Shown here: positions 1 to 5,486 of the stretch, in pieces | Position numbering within the stretch: position 1 is the first letter of the stretch | Layout of the letters: every line of letters begins with the position of its first letter | Assembly: GCA_934572365.1 (NCBI GenBank) | Contig: CAKTKX010000072.1 | Coordinates: 1 to 6,589 of the forward strand | Source of the DNA: an uncultured Oscillospiraceae bacterium | Lineage (GTDB): Bacteria; Bacillota; Clostridia; Oscillospirales; Oscillospiraceae | DNA length: 6,589 bases | Direction: 5' to 3' | The notes under the pieces: generated by a model | What the model was told of the DNA's origin: nothing | Seen by the model: only the letters and a program-made list of their open reading frames with translations | Database searches by the model: none | Position numbers and translations under genes: made by a program

Positions 1-335
1 ATGGACATGAGCTTGACGGGATTATCGTCCGCCGCGACCCGGTTGGAGCTGAACGCGCCGCACCGGCGGCAGCGGTGGATGATCGCCCATTCGCCGTTTT
101 TCCGAACCCACACCGCCACCGGCTCCATCAGTCCGCCGCAGTCCGACTCCCGGTCACCCGGCTCAATGTCCAGATGCACAGAACACAGACAGTTGGGGCA
201 ATGGTTCCGGTGGTCGCTCCCCGCGCCCGCCGGGACGACGGGATAGCCGCAGTTTCGGCAGGTAAAGCTTTCGTCGCAGGGGTGGGTTTTATAATAGCCT
301 TTTTCGTACTGTTTCCTTTTATTTTCCCGGTTCAT
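1..335 (-). CDS. RNHCP-domain zinc-binding protein, 3' end cut off
   Basis: The minus strand codes for 111 residues before the window edge. Residues 43-47 read RNHCP, the signature that names the RNHCP domain family, inside a Cys/His-rich fold: C26-x2-C29, then H45, C46, C49, C51, H54 and C66, with a closing C89-x2-C92 pair. Family members are small bacterial proteins of about 100-150 residues, probably zinc-binding, with no established function that I know of; a nucleic-acid role is only a guess from the basic N-terminus (NRENKRK). The ATG at 335-333 follows AGGAGG (346-351) by 10 nt, which fixes the start. The C-terminus is missing. It points the same way as the SPFH operon, but the 167-bp gap with its own hairpins and a possible promoter suggests separate transcription. 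Family identity is confident; function is unknown. Confidence 0.88.
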   Translation of the reverse strand, partial: MNRENKRKQYEKGYYKTHPCDESFTCRNCGYPVVPAGAGSDHRNHCPNCLCSVHLDIEPGDRESDCGGLMEPVAVWVRKNGEWAIIHRCRRCGAFSSNRVAADDNPVKLMS

Positions 336-345
336 TTTGGGAATT

Positions 346-351
346 CCTCCT
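346..351 (-). promoter_or_regulatory. Ribosome binding site of the RNHCP gene
   Basis: A perfect AGGAGG on the minus strand lies 10 nt before the ATG at 335. It can also pair with the upstream segment 373-382 (see the leader hairpins), so it may be the regulated site. Confidence 0.8.
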
Positions 352-410
352 AAAAGTAATTGTTAAAAATTCTTTTGGGAGGTTCGCGGAATTGTGAGTG
401 CCAACCTCCC
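346..410 (-). promoter_or_regulatory. Leader with two mutually exclusive hairpins before the RNHCP gene
   Basis: Read on the minus strand, GGGAGGTT (410-403) can pair with AACCTCCC (384-377) in a perfect 8-bp stem with an 18-nt loop. The 3' arm, extended as CCTCCCAAAA (382-373), can instead pair with TTTTAGGAGG (355-346), which contains the ribosome binding site: 9 of 10 pairs with one C-A mismatch and a 17-nt loop. The two hairpins share bases 377-382 and cannot coexist. Hairpin 1 would leave the binding site free; hairpin 2 would hide it. This is the layout of a translational on/off switch. The pairings are seen in the sequence; regulation is inferred. The 18-nt loop is too small for a known riboswitch aptamer and I recognise no ligand class. 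Confidence 0.4.
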
Positions 411-419
411 GGTCAGATC

Positions 420-448
420 ACAATATCCATTTGATGATTATTAAACAA
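420..448 (-). promoter_or_regulatory. Possible promoter for the RNHCP gene
   Basis: On the minus strand TTGTTT (448-443) and TATTGT (425-420) are separated by exactly 17 nt, matching three and four of six bases of the vegetative -35 and -10 consensus. Transcription would start near 413, just before the first leader stem. The surrounding DNA is AT-rich compared with the genes. The match is weak. Confidence 0.3.
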
Positions 449-478
449 AAAATTACCTCATTATTTCATATTTTGGTT

Positions 479-491
479 GCGCATTCTGCGC
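479..491 (-). terminator. Small hairpin after the SPFH gene, weak terminator candidate
   Basis: GCGCA and TGCGC form a 5-bp stem with a 3-nt loop 11 nt after the SPFH stop codon. No T-run follows directly; the nearest one (T6) is more than 20 nt downstream. It marks the probable 3' end of the operon but does not meet the usual intrinsic terminator pattern. Confidence 0.2.
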
Positions 492-502
492 TGAAAAATG
501 GA

Positions 503-1822
503 TTACCGAATGTCCTCGTCGTCGAACTTGTCGCCGCACTCAGGGCAGAATTTGGGCGGATGCCGGGGATCTTCCGGCTCCCAGCCGCACTTGTCGCAGC
601 GGTACAGCGGCTCGGAAGCGGGCTTCTTCGCACCGCATTCGGAGCAGAACTTGCCCTTGTTGACTGCGCCGCAGGAGCAGACCCAGCCGTCGGCGGGCTT
701 GGAAGCGCCGCACTCCATACAGAATTTGCCCGTATTCACCGCGCCGCAGGAACACTTCCAGGTGTTTGCATCGGCTGTGGGGGCAGCGGGTGCGGCAGGG
801 GCGGGTGCGGCGGACTGCTGCTGACCCATCTGGAACAGCGAGTTGGCGTTGAAGCCGCCGGCGGACTGCGCCATGTTCATGCCCATGAAGCCCATCATGG
901 CGCCGTTTTTGTTCCCGGCGGCGGTCTTCATCGCTTCGGCCTGTGCCTGCACCATGTGCGCCGCCGCCATGTTGGTGTTGCGGAAAACGGCGGACTTTTG
1001 CAGCTCCTTGATGGTGGCCTCGTCCTCGGCGGAGGCGGTCACGGAGTTGACGCCCACGGCGACGATGGCCAGACCCCGGGTCGCGCCCCACTTGCCGGAC
1101 AGAACTTCGTTCATAGCCTGCGCCAGCTCCATGGTGTGACCGGGCAGGGCGGAATACCGGATGCCCAGAGCGGAGATGCGGGCGAACGCAGGCTGCAGAG
1201 CGGTGAGGAACTCGGATTTCAGCTGGCTGTCCAGCTGGTCGCGGGTGTAGTCCTGAGATACGTTGCCGCATACGTTCTTGTAGAACAGCATGGGATCGGC
1301 GATCTTGTAGGAATACTCACCGTTGCAGCGGATGGAAACGTCCATGTCGAGGCCGATGTTGTTGTCCACGACCCGGAAGGGGATGGGGGCGGGGGTGCCG
1401 TACTTGTTGCCAACCAGTTCCTTCAGGTTGAAGAAGTACACCCGCTGATCCTTGGCGGTATCTCCGCCGAAGGCGAAGCGGCGCTTGAGGGTTTCCCAGC
1501 TGCCTTCCAGACCTTCCAGACCGCCCTGGAAAATGGTGGGTTCGCTGGAGGAATTCCAGGTGTATTCGCCCGCCTCGGCGGCGAACTCCACAATCTTGCC
1601 CTGCTCCACAATCATCATGCACTGCCCCTCGTTGACGGCGATGACGGAGCCGTTGGAAATGATGTTGTCAGAGCCCTTGGTGTTGCTGCTGCGGGATGAG
1701 GTGCGCTTTTTGCCCTTGGTGACCAGAACGTTGGCCGCCATGCTGTCACAGTAGAAATACTCTTTCCACTGATCGGCAAGGACGCCGCCTGCCGATCCCA
1801 ATGCTGCTTTGATCAGACCCAT
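503..1822 (-). CDS. ydjI: YdjI-like SPFH protein with three C-terminal zinc ribbons
   Basis: This 439-residue protein belongs to the stomatin/prohibitin-like group with a C-terminal zinc ribbon (B. subtilis YdjI type). The SPFH part covers roughly residues 25-280 and has no transmembrane segment. It is followed by an Ala/Met-rich stretch (about 284-320), a Pro/Ala linker (337-349) and three ribbons: C357/C359-C368/C371, C382/C384-C393/C396 and C409/C412-C426/C429. The first two are CxC...CxxC repeats at a 25-residue spacing. In B. subtilis, YdjI works with YdjG and YdjH to bring a PspA protein to the membrane; the two genes just upstream match YdjG and YdjH. The ATG follows AAGGAG (1831-1836) by 8 nt, and the gap to the TPM gene is 35 bp. 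At 439 residues it is longer than YdjI as I recall it (about 320), mainly through the extra ribbons and linker. Family is confident; the conserved role is inferred. Confidence 0.88.
   Translation of the reverse strand: MGLIKAALGSAGGVLADQWKEYFYCDSMAANVLVTKGKKRTSSRSSNTKGSDNIISNGSVIAVNEGQCMMIVEQGKIVEFAAEAGEYTWNSSSEPTIFQGGLEGLEGSWETLKRRFAFGGDTAKDQRVYFFNLKELVGNKYGTPAPIPFRVVDNNIGLDMDVSIRCNGEYSYKIADPMLFYKNVCGNVSQDYTRDQLDSQLKSEFLTALQPAFARISALGIRYSALPGHTMELAQAMNEVLSGKWGATRGLAIVAVGVNSVTASAEDEATIKELQKSAVFRNTNMAAAHMVQAQAEAMKTAAGNKNGAMMGFMGMNMAQSAGGFNANSLFQMGQQQSAAPAPAAPAAPTADANTWKCSCGAVNTGKFCMECGASKPADGWVCSCGAVNKGKFCSECGAKKPASEPLYRCDKCGWEPEDPRHPPKFCPECGDKFDDEDIR
632..754 (-). repeat. Tandem duplicated zinc-ribbon coding unit
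   Basis: Residues 357-372 and 382-397 of the SPFH protein share the pattern CSCGAVNxGKFCxECG with only two differences, at a 75-bp period. The DNA is also alike, which points to internal duplication within the gene. The third ribbon (residues 409-430) is CxxC...CxxC and more diverged. Confidence 0.75.
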
Positions 1823-1857
1823 AATGCTTTCTCCTTATGTAAAAAATTTTTTTGATA

Positions 1858-2688
1858 TCAAAACTTTCCGCCGCCGCCACCGTGGCTGCTGCCGCTGGAG
1901 GACGTGTGGACGGAGCTGCCGCCACCGCCGGAGCTGCTGCTTTCCTGCTGGATGCGGGTTTTGGTGACGTTGCTGTACAGGAACAGATCCCGATTGGTGC
2001 GCAGGTGATAGGAGCTGTCGTTCAGGTAGCTGCCCGCGCTGCGCTGGGGGCGCTTGGTATTCATGCAGGCGCGCATGATGAGGACGGTGATTCCGCCGAT
2101 GACTGCGCCGATCACAATGGAAATCCAGACATTTACATGCCGGGGCTGCTCATAATAGACCACCTCTTCCTGATCGCCGTGGTAGTAATCGCCGGAGGTG
2201 TCTGCGTACCCGTCAATGGGAGAGCCGTCACGGTAGGCGGAAAAATAGGTGGGCAGAGCGTCCAGGAATGCGTCGAAAGCGCCATAATAATCGCCGTTTT
2301 TCAGGTACGGAAGAGCGGTTTCGCCAACCTGCTGGATGCCATAGTCTGTCAGGGCGTAGATGGCGTTTCCCTTTGTGGAAATGTACCAGTCCCGTTCCTC
2401 CATGGACAGAAGGAACAGAACGCCGTTGTCTGCATAGCCGTTGTAATCGTAGTAATCGTCGGCATAGTCCTGAGGTCTTTTCCCGTCCAGGCTGTCCACC
2501 GTCAGGATGACCACGTCCATCCCGTATTCCTGGCGAAGCGCCTGCGCCTTTTCGTCCAGTGCCGCTTCCTCCGAGGAAGACATGAGATCGGCGTTGTCGA
2601 TGACATATTGCTGCTCCGCACCGGCGCTCAGGAACAGAGAGGGGAAAAGCAGCAGGCACAGAATCAGGCAAATCACTTTGTGTTTCAT
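1858..2688 (-). CDS. ydjH: TPM-domain membrane protein, YdjH-like
   Basis: This 276-residue protein starts with a signal peptide (KHK, then a hydrophobic core at residues 5-20, likely cut near AGA at 22-24). An extracytoplasmic TPM domain (about 28-150) follows, with the conserved opening YVIDNADLMSSSEE, the strand MDVVILTVDSLDG and the segment NGVLFLLSMEERDWYISTKG. An acidic/Tyr stretch (159-180) leads to one membrane helix (about 187-206) and a cytoplasmic tail ending in a Ser/Gly/His-rich run with GGGGGKF. Some TPM proteins are phosphatases and others are assembly factors; B. subtilis YdjH is part of the membrane anchor for the YdjI-PspA system. AAGGAGGG (2696-2703) overlaps the upstream gene's TAA stop and sits 7 nt before the ATG, implying coupled translation. 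Position between YdjG- and YdjI-like genes supports the assignment. Confidence 0.85.
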   Translation of the reverse strand: MKHKVICLILCLLLFPSLFLSAGAEQQYVIDNADLMSSSEEAALDEKAQALRQEYGMDVVILTVDSLDGKRPQDYADDYYDYNGYADNGVLFLLSMEERDWYISTKGNAIYALTDYGIQQVGETALPYLKNGDYYGAFDAFLDALPTYFSAYRDGSPIDGYADTSGDYYHGDQEEVVYYEQPRHVNVWISIVIGAVIGGITVLIMRACMNTKRPQRSAGSYLNDSSYHLRTNRDLFLYSNVTKTRIQQESSSSGGGGSSVHTSSSGSSHGGGGGKF

Positions 2689-2701
2689 ACTGTCTCCCTC
2701 C

Positions 2702-3790
2702 TTAAAGCATCAGAAGCTGCACCAGCGACGCAAGCAATGCGACACCGGCGGTGATTCCGGCAAACCATGCGGCGGTCTTCTTGGGGCAGATGGGGAACGC
2801 GCCGGTCATTTTGCCGGTCTGGCCGTTCATGGCGAAGGTGTAGATTTTGTCCTTATACTTCGTGTTCAGAATCCACACGGGGAAGAATACGTAGCGCGCT
2901 TTGTTGTGCTTGATGTTCAGCTGCCGGGAGGTGGGAACCACCGAGGAATAGCCGGCAAAGGTGCTTTGCAGCCGGTCGTCCATGGCGGCATCCACCCGCT
3001 GACGAACCCGCTGCTCACCGTTTTCCGAGGGAACGTCGTACTTGTCGGCAAGATACCCGGTGAGATACGCCATATCGAAGGATGTGAGCAGCTTGTAGTC
3101 AAACGGCTCAATGGACTCCATAAAGTCGTCCTCCATTTTGGTAGAGCCGTCCATGGGAATGCCCACAAAATTCGCTGCCGCATCCCGTTTCAGCAGGAAA
3201 TGGTCGGTTTTGGTGTATTCATACTTGGAATCCGACCAGGTATGTACCCGCGTGGCCTTGTAACTGCCGTTGAAATCCGCGGCGCAGTCATACAGCCAGA
3301 AGGGGACGTACATTCCGGTGATCTTTTCCAGCCGCTGTTCCGAGGTAAAGCCCTTGGGAAGAAGGGGCTTGCCCTTGCACAGGCGGAGAAAGGCCGCCTT
3401 GGCGTCTTCCTTGTTTTTCTGGAAGGGGATGACGCCGTCGGGCTTCAGGCCGCCGCTGAGACGGGCGGGCATAATGGTGGGATTTTCGCAGTAGGGACAG
3501 AAGGACGCCGCCGTGTTCTCGTTGCAGAGGATTTCTCCGCCGCAGGAGGGACACTGGAAGACACGCAGGGTGCTTTCCTCGTCCTCGTTGAATGACTCCG
3601 TCTGTTCCGGCTCCCACTGAAATTCCTCGTCGCCCTGGGGGTTCTGGCTTTCGTTGAACGCCCGGACGGTATCAAGGTCAAAGGTGTTGCCGCAGTATTC
3701 GCAGGTCAGCTTCTGAGCGTCCGGCCCAAAGTGCAGACCGGCGTTGCAGCATGGGCATTTGTATTCCAGGACGCGGGTTTGTTCCTCCAT
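2702..3790 (-). CDS. ydjG: Double zinc-ribbon protein with C-terminal membrane anchor, YdjG-like
   Basis: This 362-residue protein carries two N-terminal zinc ribbons (C12/C15-C30/C33 and C80/C83-C98/C101) joined by an acidic linker (about 50-75). A long unannotated middle region (about 110-335) includes the aromatic patch GMYVPFWLYDC, and one hydrophobic segment lies at the C-terminus (about 338-360). This is the architecture of B. subtilis YdjG, partner of YdjH and YdjI at the membrane. I chose the ATG at 3790: GGAGGAG (3797-3803) lies 6 nt upstream. An in-frame TTG at 3805 would add five residues, but it overlaps that binding site. The upstream M20 gene stops 15 bp before the ATG, and the downstream TPM gene starts 13 bp after this stop. 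The ribbons suggest protein or nucleic-acid contact; no enzyme activity is suggested. Confidence 0.82.
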   Translation of the reverse strand: MEEQTRVLEYKCPCCNAGLHFGPDAQKLTCEYCGNTFDLDTVRAFNESQNPQGDEEFQWEPEQTESFNEDEESTLRVFQCPSCGGEILCNENTAASFCPYCENPTIMPARLSGGLKPDGVIPFQKNKEDAKAAFLRLCKGKPLLPKGFTSEQRLEKITGMYVPFWLYDCAADFNGSYKATRVHTWSDSKYEYTKTDHFLLKRDAAANFVGIPMDGSTKMEDDFMESIEPFDYKLLTSFDMAYLTGYLADKYDVPSENGEQRVRQRVDAAMDDRLQSTFAGYSSVVPTSRQLNIKHNKARYVFFPVWILNTKYKDKIYTFAMNGQTGKMTGAFPICPKKTAAWFAGITAGVALLASLVQLLML

Positions 3791-3796
3791 GGTTTT

Positions 3797-3803
3797 CTCC
3801 TCC
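3797..3803 (-). promoter_or_regulatory. Ribosome binding site that decides the YdjG-like start
   Basis: GGAGGAG sits 6 nt before the ATG at 3790. It overlaps the alternative in-frame TTG codon (3805-3803), which has no comparable binding site of its own, so the ATG is preferred. Confidence 0.7.
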
Positions 3804-3805
3804 AA

Positions 3806-5011
3806 TCATTCTCTCAGATAGTTTATGGCGCAGTCCACAAACACGGCCGCGCCTGTGGAAAGAACGCGCTCGTCGAACTTCACCTTCGGGTGGTGCTGGG
3901 GGTAGGGGTAGCCCTTGGACGGCTCGCCCGCCGCCAGCGCCAGCATCAGGGACGGAACTTCGTGGCTGACGTAGGCAAAATCCTCCGAACCGCCGCCCCG
4001 GGCAGGTTTTCCGCCGCTGAGTTCCGCCGTGGTGAACGCGCGGTTTGCGCCCAGAAGGTCTTTGAGATACCCCGTGACCGTTTCCGAAAGCGCCTTGTCG
4101 TTGACAAGGGTGGGACATCCGCTGCCGAAGCTGACCTCGGCGGTAGCGCGGAAAGCTTCCGCCACGTTTTTTGCAATGGCAGTCATGCGCTCTTTCAGAT
4201 AGGCGCGGGTCTTTTCATCGTAGGTGCGGATAGTGCCGCCCATGGTTGCCGTGTCGGGGATGACGTTCCCGGCTTCTCCAGCGTGGAAGGTGCCGATGGT
4301 CAGGACTGCCTCGTCGGAAGCGGACAGCTCCCGTGCGTGTATTTCCTGGAGAGCGATGAGGATCTGCGCCGCCGCCGTCAGGGGGTCAATGCCGTTCTGG
4401 GGCGCGGAGCCGTGACAGCCCTTGCCATGCACCCGGATGGTGAAATAGTCCGCCGCGGGGGCGCTGACGCCGGGCGCGGAGACCACCACCGTTCCCGCCG
4501 GGAGCGGCATTCCCGCCGCTACATGAATCATCAGGGCTGCGTTGGGTCTGGGATTTTCCAGCACGCCGGAGGCAATCATGTCCTTGCTGCCCTCGAAAAT
4601 TTCCTCTGCGGGCTGGAACATGAGCTTGACCATCCCGTCCAGCTCCGGCTCGTGGGCTTTCAAAAGTTTTGCAGCGCCTAGCAACATGGCGGTGTGCATA
4701 TCGTGACCGCAGGCGTGCATCCGTCCGTTCTGGCAGGCAAAATCCACGTCGGCTTCCTCAGTAATGGGCAGGGCGTCCATATCCGCCCGAAGCAGCAGAA
4801 CTTTCCCGCCGGGTTTGCCGACGGTGGTGACAAGCCCGGCTCTTCCGCATTCCTGAACGGTGTATCCCATCTTCATAAGCGCGGATTTTACGTAAGGCTT
4901 TGTTTCCGTCAGGTCAAATCCGGTTTCCGCGTGGGTGTGAAGCCACAGACGATGGGATTTGATTTCCTCCTGAAGCGCTTTGGCTTCGCGTAAAATTTGT
5001 TCCTTCGTCAT
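3806..5011 (-). CDS. M20-family amidohydrolase (hippurate/IAA-amino acid hydrolase type)
   Basis: This 401-residue full-length M20D-type metallohydrolase should cleave an N-acyl amino acid, acyl-peptide or similar amide in the cytoplasm; there is no signal peptide. The motifs run in order: RADMDALP (75-82), HACGHDMH (99-106), FQPAEE (132-137), MIH (161-163), HGKGCHGSAP (195-204) in the dimerisation domain, GGGSEDFAY (339-347) and QHHP (372-375). By family precedent C101, H103, E137, H163 and H373 or H374 bind the two metals and E136 is the catalytic base, so the active site looks complete. Substrate cannot be told from sequence. AAGGGG lies 9 nt before the ATG. Gaps of 34 bp to the upstream Cys protein gene and 15 bp to the YdjG-like start place it inside the membrane-stress operon, which is an odd companion for a catabolic hydrolase. 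Confidence 0.92.
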   Translation of the reverse strand: MTKEQILREAKALQEEIKSHRLWLHTHAETGFDLTETKPYVKSALMKMGYTVQECGRAGLVTTVGKPGGKVLLLRADMDALPITEEADVDFACQNGRMHACGHDMHTAMLLGAAKLLKAHEPELDGMVKLMFQPAEEIFEGSKDMIASGVLENPRPNAALMIHVAAGMPLPAGTVVVSAPGVSAPAADYFTIRVHGKGCHGSAPQNGIDPLTAAAQILIALQEIHARELSASDEAVLTIGTFHAGEAGNVIPDTATMGGTIRTYDEKTRAYLKERMTAIAKNVAEAFRATAEVSFGSGCPTLVNDKALSETVTGYLKDLLGANRAFTTAELSGGKPARGGGSEDFAYVSHEVPSLMLALAAGEPSKGYPYPQHHPKVKFDERVLSTGAAVFVDCAINYLRE

Positions 5012-5045
5012 ATAAATCAGCCCCTTTCATCTTTAGTATGCCTCG

Positions 5046-5255
5046 CTACAGAGAAAAGTCCTCATTGTCGTACTTGGAAAAATCCACGGCCTTGGGCTTG
5101 GCCGGGATGCGCTTGCAGGGATCGTACTTGAATTTGCGGCACTGGTCGTCCACCGTTTTCAGTCCCTTTTTGGCGCACAGAATCTGCCCGCCGCCCAGAC
5201 GGGCGCCGTTCGCGCAGTAGGCGCAGGAGCGTTCTATTTTCTTGCGAAACAGCAT
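5046..5255 (-). CDS. Small five-cysteine conserved protein, function unknown
   Basis: This 69-residue protein has a basic start (MLFRKKIERS) and cysteines at 11, 14, 27, 39 and 47: CAYC, a C in ILCAKKG, then DQCRKFKYDPCKR. Four of them (C11-x2-C14-x12-C27-x11-C39) could hold zinc or an iron-sulfur cluster. The tail PKAVDFSKYDNEDFSL is acidic and ends at TAG. I recognise the pattern as a recurring unnamed small protein of Clostridia, but know no function or symbol. GGGAGG (5264-5269) lies 8 nt before the ATG. It is the first gene after the TATAAT at 5285-5290 and lies 34 bp before the M20 gene, so it probably leads the operon. An alternative start at 5271 is in another frame and lacks the Cys pattern. 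Confidence 0.8.
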   Translation of the reverse strand: MLFRKKIERSCAYCANGARLGGGQILCAKKGLKTVDDQCRKFKYDPCKRIPAKPKAVDFSKYDNEDFSL

Positions 5256-5284
5256 AGCGGTATCCTCCCAATCTTCATTCCTGT

Positions 5285-5290
5285 ATTATA
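5285..5290 (-). promoter_or_regulatory. Consensus -10 box of the five-gene operon
   Basis: A perfect TATAAT on the minus strand lies 29 nt before the start of the small Cys protein. Transcription would begin near 5278. The -35 region (about 5307-5313, TAGCTT) is poor. The overlapping TGG-TATATA could serve as an extended -10. No ECF-type -35/-10 pair is seen, in contrast to the SigW control of the B. subtilis ydjFGHI operon. The box ends 36 bp from the palindromic element. Confidence 0.5.
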
Positions 5291-5322
5291 TACCAAATAC
5301 TTTAGAAAAGCTACCCCTTTTT

Positions 5323-5325
5323 TTA
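5323..5325. repeat. Left copy of putative TTA target-site duplication
   Basis: TTA abuts the left GGCA end of the palindromic element and is matched by TTA at 5487-5489. A 3-bp match alone is weak, but it falls exactly at both ends of the symmetry. Confidence 0.45.
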
Positions 5326-5486
5326 GGCAACACCGCACAATTCGACAAGAAGTCTCAGACAGGATTTTTGCTCCAATTCAAAGTTCCGAAAATGGAGGAA
5401 TACTGTATGTATTTCCCATTTTCGGAACTGCGGAAGTGGGGCAAAAAGACGGCTGAGACTCGCAGACGCAATTGCGCGGTGCTGCC
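5326..5486. mobile_element. Palindromic miniature element (MITE-like), about 161 bp
   Basis: The two halves are imperfect inverted copies along their whole length. The ends read GGCARCACCGCRCAATT (5326-5342 and the complement of 5470-5486), 15 of 17 identical. Inner blocks AGTCTCAG, TTTTTGC and the 14-bp perfect AGTTCCGAAAATGG (5382-5395 against 5416-5429) follow in register. The apex is GGAATAC/GTATTTCC around a 5-nt loop at 5404-5408. TTA flanks both ends. No transposase fits inside. Size, terminal repeats, hairpin form and flanking direct repeat match a non-autonomous element moved by a transposase elsewhere. Both strands can be read open through it, so it is likely to produce spurious short proteins in annotations. 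Confidence 0.8.

Noticed and set aside
396..404. GAGTGCCAA, one base off a CIRCE (HrcA operator) half-site
   Set aside because: The required second half TTAGCACTC at 9-nt spacing is absent (378-386 reads unrelated sequence).
395..415. TGGCAC as a SigL (sigma-54) -24 box
   Set aside because: No TTGC-type -12 element follows at the required spacing.
398..1699. Long open frame on the plus strand opposite the SPFH gene
   Set aside because: It has Gly/His/Val-rich composition with no domain, and is explained as the antisense of a GC-rich gene whose minus-strand protein has clear SPFH and zinc-ribbon motifs.
1839..1860. A/T palindrome (AAAAAATTTTTT) and TGATATCA in the gap between the TPM and SPFH genes
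   Set aside because: There is no GC stem, so it is not an intrinsic terminator. It looks like an AT-rich spacer before the SPFH ribosome binding site.
1861..1950. Low-complexity GCC/GCT-rich repeat
   Set aside because: It simply encodes the Ser/Gly/His-rich tail typical of TPM proteins; there is no separate repeat unit.
3791..3805. TTG start for the YdjG-like protein
   Set aside because: It overlaps the strong GGAGGAG site that is ideally placed for the ATG at 3790.
1852..4681. Several 300-residue-class plus-strand open frames opposite the TPM, YdjG-like and M20 genes
   Set aside because: They overlap fully with minus-strand genes that have recognised motifs and good ribosome binding sites. 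The plus-strand products show no recognisable domain.
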